From: Microbacterium sp. BR1
Lineage (GTDB): Bacteria > Actinomycetota > Actinomycetes > Actinomycetales > Microbacteriaceae
DNA: 64,000 nt
Assembly (NCBI RefSeq): GCF_002812725.1
Contig: NZ_NMUN01000010.1
Location: 62,001-126,000, forward strand
Direction: 5' to 3'
Below are positions 19,924 through 27,921 of the stretch, piece by piece. The notes under the pieces were generated by a model, which did not search any database, had not been told where the DNA came from, and worked only from the letters and a program-made list of their open reading frames with translations. Position 1 is the stretch's first letter. Each line of letters opens with the position of its first letter. The position numbers and the translations under genes are program-made.

Positions 19924-20301
19924 CGTTCCAGCCTATCCAGGCGACTCCTGCGTCCTCATCGCGAACGAGAGCCACATGGTGTCGCTTCCCGGGGAGTTCA
20001 GCGAAGTCGGGCCGACGGATCGCCGCGTGGCTCGCCGACTACTCCTAGCTGTCCGCCCAGATCGCGACGACGTTCTCCTCGTCGGACGTCAACAGCCTGA
20101 CCACGCGCGCGCGGTCCATCGTCACGGGTCAGACCTATGTCGGGTTCGCCTTCAGCACCTTCATCATCGCGATGCTCGTCAGCGTCCTTTTCCTGACGAA
20201 CTGAACATCGCGGCAGGGAACGCCGTCTCCCGTGGATGAAGCGGGCCAGGGTGAGCTACCGAGGTCGCTCACCCTGGCCCGTCGACTTCGAACCGCGACG
20301 G
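19924..20301. other. 378-bp gap upstream of the BCCT gene containing one gene fragment
   Basis: This region holds the promoter of the minus-strand BCCT gene and a short remnant of a membrane protein (20049-20204). No intact gene is visible. Confidence 0.5.
20049..20204 (+). pseudogene. C-terminal fragment of a DUF1345-like membrane protein
   Basis: Reads from just after an in-frame TAG (20046-20048) to TGA 20204: a segment [19 protein letters not shown] followed by a hydrophobic helix [16 protein letters not shown]. The SDVN...TTRA...FAFST arrangement matches the end of DUF1345 family proteins as I recall them. The upstream part of the gene is absent, so it is a relic. Confidence 0.55.
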
Positions 20302-21675
20302 CTAAACGGGGTTGCTCGCCGCGAACACGTTACGCGGGTCCCACTGCGCCTTCACGGCGCGCAGCCGATCGAGCGAAGCTCCGAACCCGAACGCACGATC
20401 CATGCCCCCGTCGAGGAACGTGAGCGCCAGCGCGTCGTGAGCCCACGGCTCGAACGCCTCGACGAACGCCGTCGCCGCTGCGAGCGCGGGGGGTACCGCC
20501 TCCGGCACGGGGGCCACCGCGATCGCGTGCACGACGTAGTCCCCGGCGAGCGCGGACACCGCCCCGCCACCTGGAACCGGTCGGGAGGCGGCGCCACCGA
20601 CGTGCCTCAGCTCGGCGATGAAGAGCGCCGGATCTTCGGAGACCGCCACGAACGCCGCGACGGCCTCATCCGGCAGCGAGCCGAGCATCCGGTGACGTGT
20701 CATCGCGGGGGTCGGCTGGGGAGGATCCATGTGGACCTGGACGAGGGCAGCGGCGGGGATGCGAGCGAACGTGTCCACCTCGGGCGCGAGTTCACGCAAA
20801 GGAAGGAGCAACTCCGCTGCACGAGCATCCGACTCCAGAACCGCCCCATCGATCACGACGACCGAACGGCCGGAGAGGAAAGGCGGCAGTTCGGGCAGCG
20901 GCGGCAGATGCAGGACTCGCAGGGTCGAGGTGACCGATTCCGGCACGGAGGACGTCCAGTCCTTCCACGCCCGGCTGACCACTGGAGTGTGCGAGGCGTC
21001 CCACAGCAGCATCCCGGCGAACACGTCGGCGTAGGGAAGCAGCTCGATCTCGAGCGAGACCACGATGCCGAACGCACCCGACCCGCCGCGGACGGCCCAG
21101 AACAGGTCCTCGTTCTCCTCCGCGCTGGCACGGACGAGTGAACCGTCCGCCGTGACCATCTGGACAGCACGGACCGCGTTCACGCCCAGTCCGTGCGCTC
21201 GGGCATAGAACGAGACGCCACCGTTCAGCGAGTACCCCGCGACCGACACGTCGCCCGCGCTGCCGTGGAGGGCTGTCAGCCCATACGGGGCGGCGGCGGC
21301 GAGGACATCGTTCCAGTGCGATCCGCCCAGCACGATCGCGGTGCGGGTCTCGGGGTTCACGGTGACCCCGCGCAGGGCGGCGAGGCGAACGAGCACGACG
21401 TCCGAAAGATCGGTGTCGGCGAGCGCCGGCGCGGCGTGGCCGGTGGATTGCGGGGCGAGCCGGAGACCGGCGGCGGTCACCGCACGGACGACGGCGACGA
21501 CGTCCTCCGCAGACTCGGGGGTGACGACCGCGAACGGCCGCTGTTCGACGGCCACGTTCCACGCCACACGGACGGCGTCGTAGTCGGGGTCGCCGGCGAG
21601 GACGACACGGGTGCCGAGCGCTTCGCGCAGCTTCTCGGCGCGCTCGTCGAGGGCGATATCGGTGGATGACAACAT
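20302..21675 (-). CDS. FAD-linked oxidoreductase with BBE domain
   Basis: 457 residues. The FAD-binding type 4 (PCMH) domain spans about residues 35-210: RPFAVVTPESAEDVVAVVR, the cofactor loop APQSTGHAA, and GSAGDVSVAGYSLNGGVSF. A substrate domain follows, and a C-terminal BBE segment ends WDPRNVFAASNP. Such flavoproteins oxidise sugars, alkaloids or polyketide intermediates with O2. The His in the STGHAA loop is the usual covalent FAD site. Divergent from the LuxR regulator, which probably controls it. Confidence 0.9.
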   Translation of the reverse strand: MLSSTDIALDERAEKLREALGTRVVLAGDPDYDAVRVAWNVAVEQRPFAVVTPESAEDVVAVVRAVTAAGLRLAPQSTGHAAPALADTDLSDVVLVRLAALRGVTVNPETRTAIVLGGSHWNDVLAAAAPYGLTALHGSAGDVSVAGYSLNGGVSFYARAHGLGVNAVRAVQMVTADGSLVRASAEENEDLFWAVRGGSGAFGIVVSLEIELLPYADVFAGMLLWDASHTPVVSRAWKDWTSSVPESVTSTLRVLHLPPLPELPPFLSGRSVVVIDGAVLESDARAAELLLPLRELAPEVDTFARIPAAALVQVHMDPPQPTPAMTRHRMLGSLPDEAVAAFVAVSEDPALFIAELRHVGGAASRPVPGGGAVSALAGDYVVHAIAVAPVPEAVPPALAAATAFVEAFEPWAHDALALTFLDGGMDRAFGFGASLDRLRAVKAQWDPRNVFAASNPV

Positions 21676-21817
21676 GGTGGTTACCGTTCTCTCGGATGAT
21701 CTGACGGCACGACTTTGCCCGAGGCCACGACCGGCATCCATCCCAGAGATCCGGGGAGTTTCGTACCCCCAGAATCCTGGGATGGCGGCGCCGGCCCCGA
21801 GGGAGGACACTTTTTCC

Positions 21818-22945
21818 ATGTCCATCGCCCTGGCCGCCGGACGCGCGCGCAGCGACATCGAAGTGATCTCCCGCGCGGGCCTTCCCCTGGCGGAGTTCAT
21901 GGAGGAGTCCGCGAACGCCCTCCTGACCGTCGTACCGTTCATCGCGGGCTGTTTCTCGAGTACGGATCCCGCGACCTCGATGATCTCCAGCACCCACAAG
22001 CTCGGCGACCTGTACGGCAGGAACGACGCGGACGTCGACTGGGCGCGCATCGAGTACGGCGGCGAACCCGACGCGACGCACTACGACGCGGCCGCGTCCG
22101 CGGGACATGTCGCCGTGGGGATCCACGCGACGACGGGCGGCCAGGTCGAGCGCATCGAGCGCATGGCCGACCTGGTACTGCCCCGGTTCGGGTACGTCGA
22201 TGAGGCGCGAGTGGTCTTCGCCGATCGCGCCGGCGTGTGGGGCACGATGTCGGTGCTGCGCGGCAGCGACGACGCCGTGTTCGACGCTCGTGAGCTGGCC
22301 TTCCTCGCGAGTGTCGCGCCGGCACTGACGCGCGGCATCCGGACAGGTCTGCTCTCCCAGTTGGCCCGCAGGCAGACGGTGCATCCGTCAGGCCCGGCGG
22401 TCATCATCTTCGATTCGTCGGATCGCATCGTGCAATCGAGCCCCGGCGCGCAGGAGCGGCTCGCGCAACTCTCCGCTCCCGGCGCCGACCCCCTGACCTA
22501 CATCCAGGCGCTCGTCAGCGGCGCCCGCCGGTTCGCCTCGGGAGCCTCCCCCGCCATGCCGCGCACCCGGACGCGCACGGCGGACGGGGTCTGGCTCGTA
22601 CTGCACGCTGCACCCCTCGGCGGTCTCGGCGACCGTGCCGGCGACGTGGTCGTGACGATCGAGGAAGCGCGCCCGCAGGAGGTCATCGACATCGTTGCGG
22701 CTGCTTTTGCGCTGACGATCCGGGAGCGCGAAGTCGTCGGGGCGGTGCTGCGCGGCGCAGACACCAAGGAGATCGCGGCGTCGATGCATGTGTCGCCGTA
22801 CACCGTGCAGGATCACCTCAAGTCGATCTTCGAGAAGGCGGGCGTGACCAGCCGCCGTGAACTCGTGTCGCGGGTGTATTTCGATCAGTACATGCCACGA
22901 GCCGGGTCGGACCTCGCAATCGACGGCTGGTACGCGACCGTCTGA
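21818..22945 (+). CDS. LuxR-family transcriptional regulator
   Basis: 375 residues. The C-terminal LuxR-type helix-turn-helix spans about residues 300-360 (LTIREREVVGAVLRGADTKE, IAASMHVSPYTVQDHLKSIF). The upstream 290 residues lack a receiver or ATPase domain; they resemble a GAF/PAS-like sensor (FDSSDRIVQSSPGAQERL). ATG 21818 is preceded by GGGAGGA. It is divergent from the BBE oxidase with 142 bp between starts, which suggests it controls that gene. The effector is unknown. Confidence 0.88.
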   Translation: MSIALAAGRARSDIEVISRAGLPLAEFMEESANALLTVVPFIAGCFSSTDPATSMISSTHKLGDLYGRNDADVDWARIEYGGEPDATHYDAAASAGHVAVGIHATTGGQVERIERMADLVLPRFGYVDEARVVFADRAGVWGTMSVLRGSDDAVFDARELAFLASVAPALTRGIRTGLLSQLARRQTVHPSGPAVIIFDSSDRIVQSSPGAQERLAQLSAPGADPLTYIQALVSGARRFASGASPAMPRTRTRTADGVWLVLHAAPLGGLGDRAGDVVVTIEEARPQEVIDIVAAAFALTIREREVVGAVLRGADTKEIAASMHVSPYTVQDHLKSIFEKAGVTSRRELVSRVYFDQYMPRAGSDLAIDGWYATV

Positions 22946-23005
22946 TCCGTTGCGCCTTCGAGAGGCTCCATCTGTCGATCTCGCGGCGCGTGGTGAGGCG
23001 ACGGG

Positions 23006-23054
23006 TTGACGCGCGCGTCGCGGTTCGTAATAGTTAGGTATGTGCCTAACTATT
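23006..23054 (+). promoter_or_regulatory. Promoter and operator overlapping the start of the ArsR gene
   Basis: TTGACG (23006-23011) and TAATAG (23028-23033) are 16 bp apart, a good -35/-10 pair. Transcription would start about 8 bp later, at or next to GTG 23042, so the mRNA is probably leaderless. An inverted repeat at 23029-23054 (arms AATAGTTAGG and CCTAACTATT) covers the -10 and the start codon: a fitting ArsR operator for autorepression. Confidence 0.7.
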
Positions 23055-23380
23055 CCGATGAGGTGGACGCGGTGTTCCGCGCGCTCGCGGATCCCACCCG
23101 ACGGGCGATCGTGGAGCGCTTGGCGAAGTCGCCGGCGGTGGTCTCCGAAATCTCGGCGCCGTTCTCGATGGCACTGCCCTCCCTGCTCCAGCATCTCCGC
23201 GTGCTCGAGGACGCACGCGTCATCACGTCGAGCAAGCAGGGACGCGTTCGCACGGTGACGCTCCGCCCCGGAGCCCTCGACGTCCTACACCTCTGGCTCG
23301 ATGAGCGGAGGACTCCGGCGGAACGCCGGGCGGACCGCCTCGGCATCCACTTGGCTCGCACGACCTCGAAGGAGACCTGA
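23042..23380 (+). CDS. ArsR-family (SdpR-like) transcriptional repressor
   Basis: 112 residues, one winged helix. VDAVFRALADPTRRAIVERL at the N-terminus is the classic start of the SdpR/YczG-type ArsR subgroup, followed by MALPSLLQHLRVLEDARVI as the recognition region. No metal-binding cysteines are seen, so it likely does not sense metal. These proteins commonly precede an SRPBCC/AHSA1 gene, as here. GTG 23042 is chosen because it sits at the predicted transcription start and inside the operator. It is the first gene of a three-gene operon. Confidence 0.9.
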   Translation: MPNYSDEVDAVFRALADPTRRAIVERLAKSPAVVSEISAPFSMALPSLLQHLRVLEDARVITSSKQGRVRTVTLRPGALDVLHLWLDERRTPAERRADRLGIHLARTTSKET

Positions 23381-23381
23381 C

Positions 23382-24029
23382 ATGACGCGCGTACGCATCG
23401 ACCTCTTCTCATCGCTCGACGGGTATACCGCCGCACCCGAACCCGGATCGGAGAACCCGATGGGTGACGACTGGGGACCGTTGACGGCGGCGTACGCGGC
23501 GACCCGCACCTTCCGGCAGAAGGTGTTCGGCGAGACCGGCGGCGCGGGAACGACCGGCATCGGCGACGGGTACGCGAAAGCATTCTTCGAGGGTGTCGGC
23601 GCGGAGATCATGGGCGCGGCCATGTTCGGGCTCCACTCCCACCCCGAGGACGCGGATTGGAGAGGATGGTGGGGGGACCGGCCGCCGTTCGGCTGTCCGG
23701 TCTACGTCCTCACCCACTCCGCACCGCGAGCATCCATCCCGATGGAGGGCGGAACGACCTTTCATTTCCGCAGTGGAGCGATCGAGGATGTCCTGGCCGA
23801 GGCGACGTCATCCGCGGCGGGCCTCGACGTCAGGGTCGGCGGGGGCATCCGCACCGCACGTGACTTCTTGCGCAGCGGCCTCGTCGACGACCTTCACGTC
23901 GCGGTCGCGCCCATCGTTCTGGGTCGCGGCAACCGCGTGTGGGAAGACCTGCGCGGGCTCGAGCGCACCCACACCGTGACGACCGAGGTCGCGGAGAGCG
24001 GAACCATCCACGTCACCTTCACGCGCTAG
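23382..24029 (+). CDS. Dihydrofolate reductase-family protein (RibD C-terminal type)
   Basis: 215 residues. The DHFR/RibD_C fold is recognised from RIDLFSSLDGYTA at the N-terminus, the NADPH-site-like DVRVGGGIRTARDFLRSGL, and DDLHVAVAPIVLGRGNRVWE. These stand-alone proteins are NADPH reductases of uncertain substrate, not the folA enzyme. ATG 23382 follows AAGGAGACCTGAC and begins 2 bp after the ArsR stop. Co-transcribed with the repressor and the SRPBCC gene. Confidence 0.9.
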   Translation: MTRVRIDLFSSLDGYTAAPEPGSENPMGDDWGPLTAAYAATRTFRQKVFGETGGAGTTGIGDGYAKAFFEGVGAEIMGAAMFGLHSHPEDADWRGWWGDRPPFGCPVYVLTHSAPRASIPMEGGTTFHFRSGAIEDVLAEATSSAAGLDVRVGGGIRTARDFLRSGLVDDLHVAVAPIVLGRGNRVWEDLRGLERTHTVTTEVAESGTIHVTFTR

Positions 24030-24038
24030 GAACCCCCG

Positions 24039-24497
24039 ATGAACGACCGCCGACTCGCCCACTCCGGTTTCACCCTCACCCGCGAATATCCGGTGCCCGT
24101 CGAGAACGTCTGGCGCGCGTTCGCGGAGGAAGAGCGCAGACGCGAGTGGTTCGGCGACGGCGACACATTCGATCGCAGCGTCTGGGCGTTCGACTTCCGC
24201 GTCGGCGGCCGCGACATCGACGAGGCCAAGTTCCATGGCGGCCCCGTCTCCCGCTACGAGGGCGTCTATGCCGACATCATCGAGCACGTCCGTATCGTCA
24301 CGACCTACGACATGTGGCTCGACGGGGTCCATATGTCGACTTCCGTCGCCTCATTCGAGTTCGAGCCGACACCCCTCGGAACGCGACTCACTCACGTCGA
24401 GCACGGGGTGTTCTTCGACCGGTTCATCGCCGATGCCCCGCAACGCGAAGAAGGCATGCGCGGACTCCTCGAAGCTCTCGCCCACCACCTCGACTGA
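24039..24497 (+). CDS. SRPBCC/AHSA1-family protein
   Basis: 152 residues. START-like helix-grip fold: FTLTREYPVPVENVWRAFAE near the N-terminus, EEERRREWFGDG, FRVGGRDIDEAKF, and TRLTHVEHGVFFDRF. The family binds small hydrophobic ligands in a deep cavity, and no enzyme activity can be assigned. It is the last gene of the ArsR operon; the repressor may respond to the ligand or pathway that this protein and the reductase handle. Confidence 0.88.
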   Translation: MNDRRLAHSGFTLTREYPVPVENVWRAFAEEERRREWFGDGDTFDRSVWAFDFRVGGRDIDEAKFHGGPVSRYEGVYADIIEHVRIVTTYDMWLDGVHMSTSVASFEFEPTPLGTRLTHVEHGVFFDRFIADAPQREEGMRGLLEALAHHLD

Positions 24498-24926
24498 CGC
24501 CCGCGGTCTACGCGATGTTCAGGTGGAGTCGTTTCCCTGTAGGTTCCCGCTGGAGATGACGGAAGTTGCCGCGATTCCAAGCTAGTTGGCGGTGGTCACT
24601 GACTCCGAGTTCCACGCGAAATGGCGGATTCCTACAATCGCTCGAACTCAGACACCTCGGCGTTTACCGATCTGCACACCTCCGACGGTACGAGCTCGTC
24701 GCTCGTAACCGCTGTTCTCGGAATACCGTGGCTGAGCAAAGAGAAAAGGCCGCCTTCCATCGCCGGCGTACCGGCGGTGCCGCTTCCACACGGTCTCCCA
24801 TGGCCCGAAGAGTGCCCCTTAAGGTGGTGTGGCCCGCGGTGGCCGGCTCGTCGTTTGCGACGTAGGCGCGGTCACCGTGTGATCCTCCGAGAAGTCTCTT
24901 ACCGCCACTCGAAGGGCATCATTACG
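24498..24926. other. 429-bp region of broken sequence left of the IS256 remnant
   Basis: No intact gene is seen. From about 24830 to the transposase ATG the sequence looks like the leader of an IS256-type element. The part before that (about 24500-24820) is somewhat less GC-rich than its neighbours and has no frame I can identify. I found no clear terminal inverted repeat by eye. Confidence 0.35.
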
Positions 24927-25312
24927 ATGACCGCACTTCATATTGTCTATCCTGCGAACGTGCTCGCTGAAGCCCTGACCGACGCGTCGCCCGATCTGAT
25001 GAGCAGCCTGCTGCAGACCACGATCAACGCGCTGCTGTCCGCCGACGCGCACGCTGTCGTCGGCGCCGAATGGGAAATCCCAGCCCCGACCGCACTGCGC
25101 AACGAAACGGGTAGCGGCACCGCGACCTCGATACGCGTGTCGAGACAATCGACGTCGCCATCCCGAAACTTCGCCAGGGCACCTACTTCCCAGAATGGTT
25201 GCTCGCACGCCGCAAACGCGCCGAGACCGCGCTGATCACTGTCGCCGCGGAATGCTACCTCGCTGGGGTCTCCACCCGCCGGATGGACAAGCGCGTCAAG
25301 ACTTTCGGGATC
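24927..25312 (+). pseudogene. IS256-family transposase, N-terminal remnant with frameshift and nonsense codon
   Basis: The first frame reads ASPDLMSSLLQTTINALLSA and AVVGAEWEIP, a standard IS256 transposase N-terminus. Near 25088-25095 one base appears lost: the protein continues in another frame as TAQRNG, then a TAG (25112-25114) where Tyr is expected, then RHRDLDTRVETIDVAIPKLR and CYLAGVSTRRMDKRVKTFG. The DDE catalytic domain is absent: at about 25312 the sequence switches to an oxidoreductase tail. The element is dead. Confidence 0.85.
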
Positions 25313-25615
25313 CTGACCGCTACACCGCCATCGCGCGCGCACGAGCAGTTCCGCTGGTTCGGGGGCGGCTGGGCGGTCAGCGCCGACCTGCCGACGCCCG
25401 CAGGGTTCGCCGCAGCATCCCAGTTCGTTCGCCCCGACGACGTGGTCGGATCGATCGCGTGTGGCCCCGACCTCGACGAACTCGCAGAGAGCTTGCGGCA
25501 CTACGTCGACGCCGGATTCACCGACGTCGCGGTAGTGCAGGTCGGCGACGCAGCTCAGGATCGGTTCGTGTCGGAGATCGCGGGTCCGCTGCTCGAGAAG
25601 CTCCGCGCGTTGTGA
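25313..25615 (+). pseudogene. C-terminal remnant of an F420-dependent LLM-class oxidoreductase
   Basis: Joined in frame to the IS256 remnant. It reads HEQFRWFGGGWAVSADLPTP, then ASQFVRPDDVVGSIACGPD and VDAGFTDVAVVQVGD, the closing segment of the TIGR03557-type F420-dependent oxidoreductases. The N-terminal two-thirds, including the cofactor site, are missing. An open frame of about 139 codons therefore spans two unrelated halves and should not be annotated as a functional enzyme. Confidence 0.75.
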
Positions 25616-25633
25616 CGCTCAGCGCAACCGCGC

Positions 25634-27076
25634 TCACATGTCGATGTGCTCCGCCCGCTTCTCGCGCCATGAGTGCCACCGGGAGTTCGTCACCGCGCGA
25701 CGTTCCGCGCGCGGCGTGAACACCGCGTCGTCGCCGAGCACGTCGATCAATACGCCCTGCATGGCCGCCGCCTGGTGAGCAGCCCCCACCGCGGAGAGAT
25801 GAGACTCGTCGACGACTGTGAGCCGACGATCGAACGCATCGGCGGCCAACTGTACGAAGTCGGAGGTGGCTGAAAGATCCGCCGCCACCCTGACGGTGTC
25901 ATCGCCTTGTACGAGGTGTTCCAGAACCAACCGGTCGGCAAACAGAACCCCCTCCACGACGGCCCAATCCACCGCGCGAGGGTCCGGCGACGCGGCAGAA
26001 GAATCCCGGATGATCCCCGTCGCGGGCCGTGACATCCATAGCGGACCCCGCTCGGCGGTGACGTGTGGGAGGAAGACCGGAGCGGTCTTGATCTCGCTCG
26101 TCTCTGCCGACGCCGCCACCGAGATCATCTCCCCGACGCCGCTCGGTCCGGTTCGACCGGTGTGTTCTGCTCCGGAGACGAGAGCAAAGCCACCATTGGT
26201 CGCACCGTGCGACAACCACGCTCCGGGCCTGACGTGCACACGCTGGAGAAGCCGCCGATTGCGGGGGTCGGGGCGCTCGTGCCACCGTGTCACCACGTGA
26301 GTGGTGCCGAGGGTCAAGAGCGCATCCGACGACTCACCCAGTCCCACTGCTACTGCCGCACTGGGCGTGTCACCGCCGGCGACCGCGACCGGAATGCCCG
26401 GCGGCAGCCCGAGGTGATCGGCGGCAGACACGGTGAGCGGCCCCAATCCCGTTCCTCCGGACAGAACAGGAGGGAGCATGTGCGGTGGGATGCCCAGAGT
26501 CTCCGCGACCGCCGGCAGCCAGAACTGGCCCCCGATGACGTCGAAACAGCCGAAGTATGACGCCTGGCTCGGGTCAATGGCGATCTGCCCGGTCAACCAC
26601 CGCCCCACCACCGAACCGGTCGAGCCGAGCCAGCGTAGGCGATCGGACACCTGTGGGTGCTCACGCTGGAAGAGACTATGGGCCAGCACGATGGCGGTCG
26701 CGGGGGTGAAGGGGTTGCCGAGCCGGTCGTGGACCTCCGCCGTCAGCGCGGGCGCCGCTGCCGACACCAGCCCATCGAGGCCGGCCGCGTCGAATCTATA
26801 GCCGAGAGCGAGCGGTTCGCCCCTGTCATCGAGGGGAACCATAACCGGCGAGTTCACCGAGAGGCCGATCGCCACCGCATCCGAGCGCGCAGGGCCCAAC
26901 TGGCCGATCGCCGCCACCGCGCTCGACCACCACTCGGCCGGATCGGCCCGCCCGAGTGGTGCGCCGCGACCGTGCAACGCACGACCCCGCGCGACGACTC
27001 TGCCCGAGTCATCGATCATCACGGCTTTCGTCGCCGTGGTTCCGACGTCCAGTCCGACGTACAGGGCCGCTCTCAT
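25634..27076 (-). CDS. FGGY-family carbohydrate kinase
   Basis: 480 residues, two ASKHA-fold domains. The N-terminal phosphate loop is GLDVGTTATKAVMID, a mid motif SGGTGLGPLT, and the adenosine-side region AGGDTPSAAVAVGLGESS, followed by LTLGTTHVV. Related to xylulokinase and LsrK-like kinases; the sugar or hydroxy-ketone phosphorylated is not predictable. It is the last gene of the 14-gene minus-strand island. It starts 11 bp after a DhnA/LsrF-type aldolase, which suggests the kinase product is that aldolase's substrate. Confidence 0.88.
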   Translation of the reverse strand: MRAALYVGLDVGTTATKAVMIDDSGRVVARGRALHGRGAPLGRADPAEWWSSAVAAIGQLGPARSDAVAIGLSVNSPVMVPLDDRGEPLALGYRFDAAGLDGLVSAAAPALTAEVHDRLGNPFTPATAIVLAHSLFQREHPQVSDRLRWLGSTGSVVGRWLTGQIAIDPSQASYFGCFDVIGGQFWLPAVAETLGIPPHMLPPVLSGGTGLGPLTVSAADHLGLPPGIPVAVAGGDTPSAAVAVGLGESSDALLTLGTTHVVTRWHERPDPRNRRLLQRVHVRPGAWLSHGATNGGFALVSGAEHTGRTGPSGVGEMISVAASAETSEIKTAPVFLPHVTAERGPLWMSRPATGIIRDSSAASPDPRAVDWAVVEGVLFADRLVLEHLVQGDDTVRVAADLSATSDFVQLAADAFDRRLTVVDESHLSAVGAAHQAAAMQGVLIDVLGDDAVFTPRAERRAVTNSRWHSWREKRAEHIDM

Positions 27077-27087
27077 CGCTGAGCGGC

Positions 27088-27921
27088 CTAAGTGCCGAGG
27101 TGGGCGCGCACGGCGTCGGTCGCACTCTGTCCGTCGTGCACGACCGCCCGAAGCGCCCGAACCATTCCTGTCGGATTGTCGGCACCCCAGACGTTGCGGC
27201 CGATCGTGAGGCCGGCAGCTCCGGCGTCAACGACCGATTCGGCGAACTGAAGAACTTCGAGGTCGGTGTCGAGCTTTGCGCCACCCGCCACCATGACGAG
27301 TCCGGGCGTTCCGTCCACGACTTCGCGAAAGCTTTCTGTCGAGCCGGTGTACCAGGTCTTGATGATGTCGACGCCGACTTCGGCTGCGGCGCGCGCAGCG
27401 TAGAGCACCGACTCTGCCGAGCCCTTCCGGTCGCCCCACAGTTCGCCGCTGGGGTAGGCGTGGCACACCGTCGGCAGGCCCACCTCGGCCGCACGTTCAG
27501 TGACACGCGCGAGCATTTCGAGCATCTGCGCCTGCATCGAGGAGCCGGCGCTGATTCCGACGGCCACCGCATCCGCACCCAAGCGCACGGCCTCATCGAC
27601 GGAAGCGATCGTCGCGTCGTAGGTGAGGTGGAAGTCGACCGAGAACGTGCTCGCCTTCAAGATCCACGGTCGCGGTGCCCCGCTGCCAAACAGCACGGGG
27701 GCGATGCCTTTGGAGACGGTCACGCCATCGGGCTCGCCCGCGGCGATCTGCGCCCACGTGTCTTTGATGGCCGCAAGGCGCGGTGCCACGCCGCGGGGTA
27801 CTGCCTGGTCGAGCGCGACGACGACAGCGCGACCGTCGTCGCCGAAGAGGCGGCGGAGTCGGATCGAACGGCCCAGGGCACTGCCGGCCCCGAGGGAGGG
27901 GGTGAAGGTGTCGATTGTCAT
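27088..27921 (-). CDS. DhnA/LsrF-type class I aldolase
   Basis: 277 residues, TIM barrel. The Schiff-base lysine is in VDIIKTWYTGS (compare IIKTYY in LsrF). Other conserved points are the catalytic Asp region RAVVVALDQAV, LGADAVAVGISAGS, PGLVMVAGGAKLDTD and the phosphate-binding AAGLTIGRNVWGAD. The family includes archaeal-type fructose-bisphosphate aldolase and the LsrF thiolase, so either a retro-aldol or a thiolytic cleavage of a phosphorylated sugar-like compound is possible. The ATG overlaps the upstream ADH stop (ATGA). Confidence 0.88.
   Translation of the reverse strand: MTIDTFTPSLGAGSALGRSIRLRRLFGDDGRAVVVALDQAVPRGVAPRLAAIKDTWAQIAAGEPDGVTVSKGIAPVLFGSGAPRPWILKASTFSVDFHLTYDATIASVDEAVRLGADAVAVGISAGSSMQAQMLEMLARVTERAAEVGLPTVCHAYPSGELWGDRKGSAESVLYAARAAAEVGVDIIKTWYTGSTESFREVVDGTPGLVMVAGGAKLDTDLEVLQFAESVVDAGAAGLTIGRNVWGADNPTGMVRALRAVVHDGQSATDAVRAHLGT

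Noticed and set aside
18112..20100. Long plus-strand open frame (about 660 codons) opposite the BCCT gene
   Set aside because: Composition is His/Arg/Asp/Glu-rich antisense of a high-GC membrane protein; the minus-strand reading is a clear full-length BCCT transporter.
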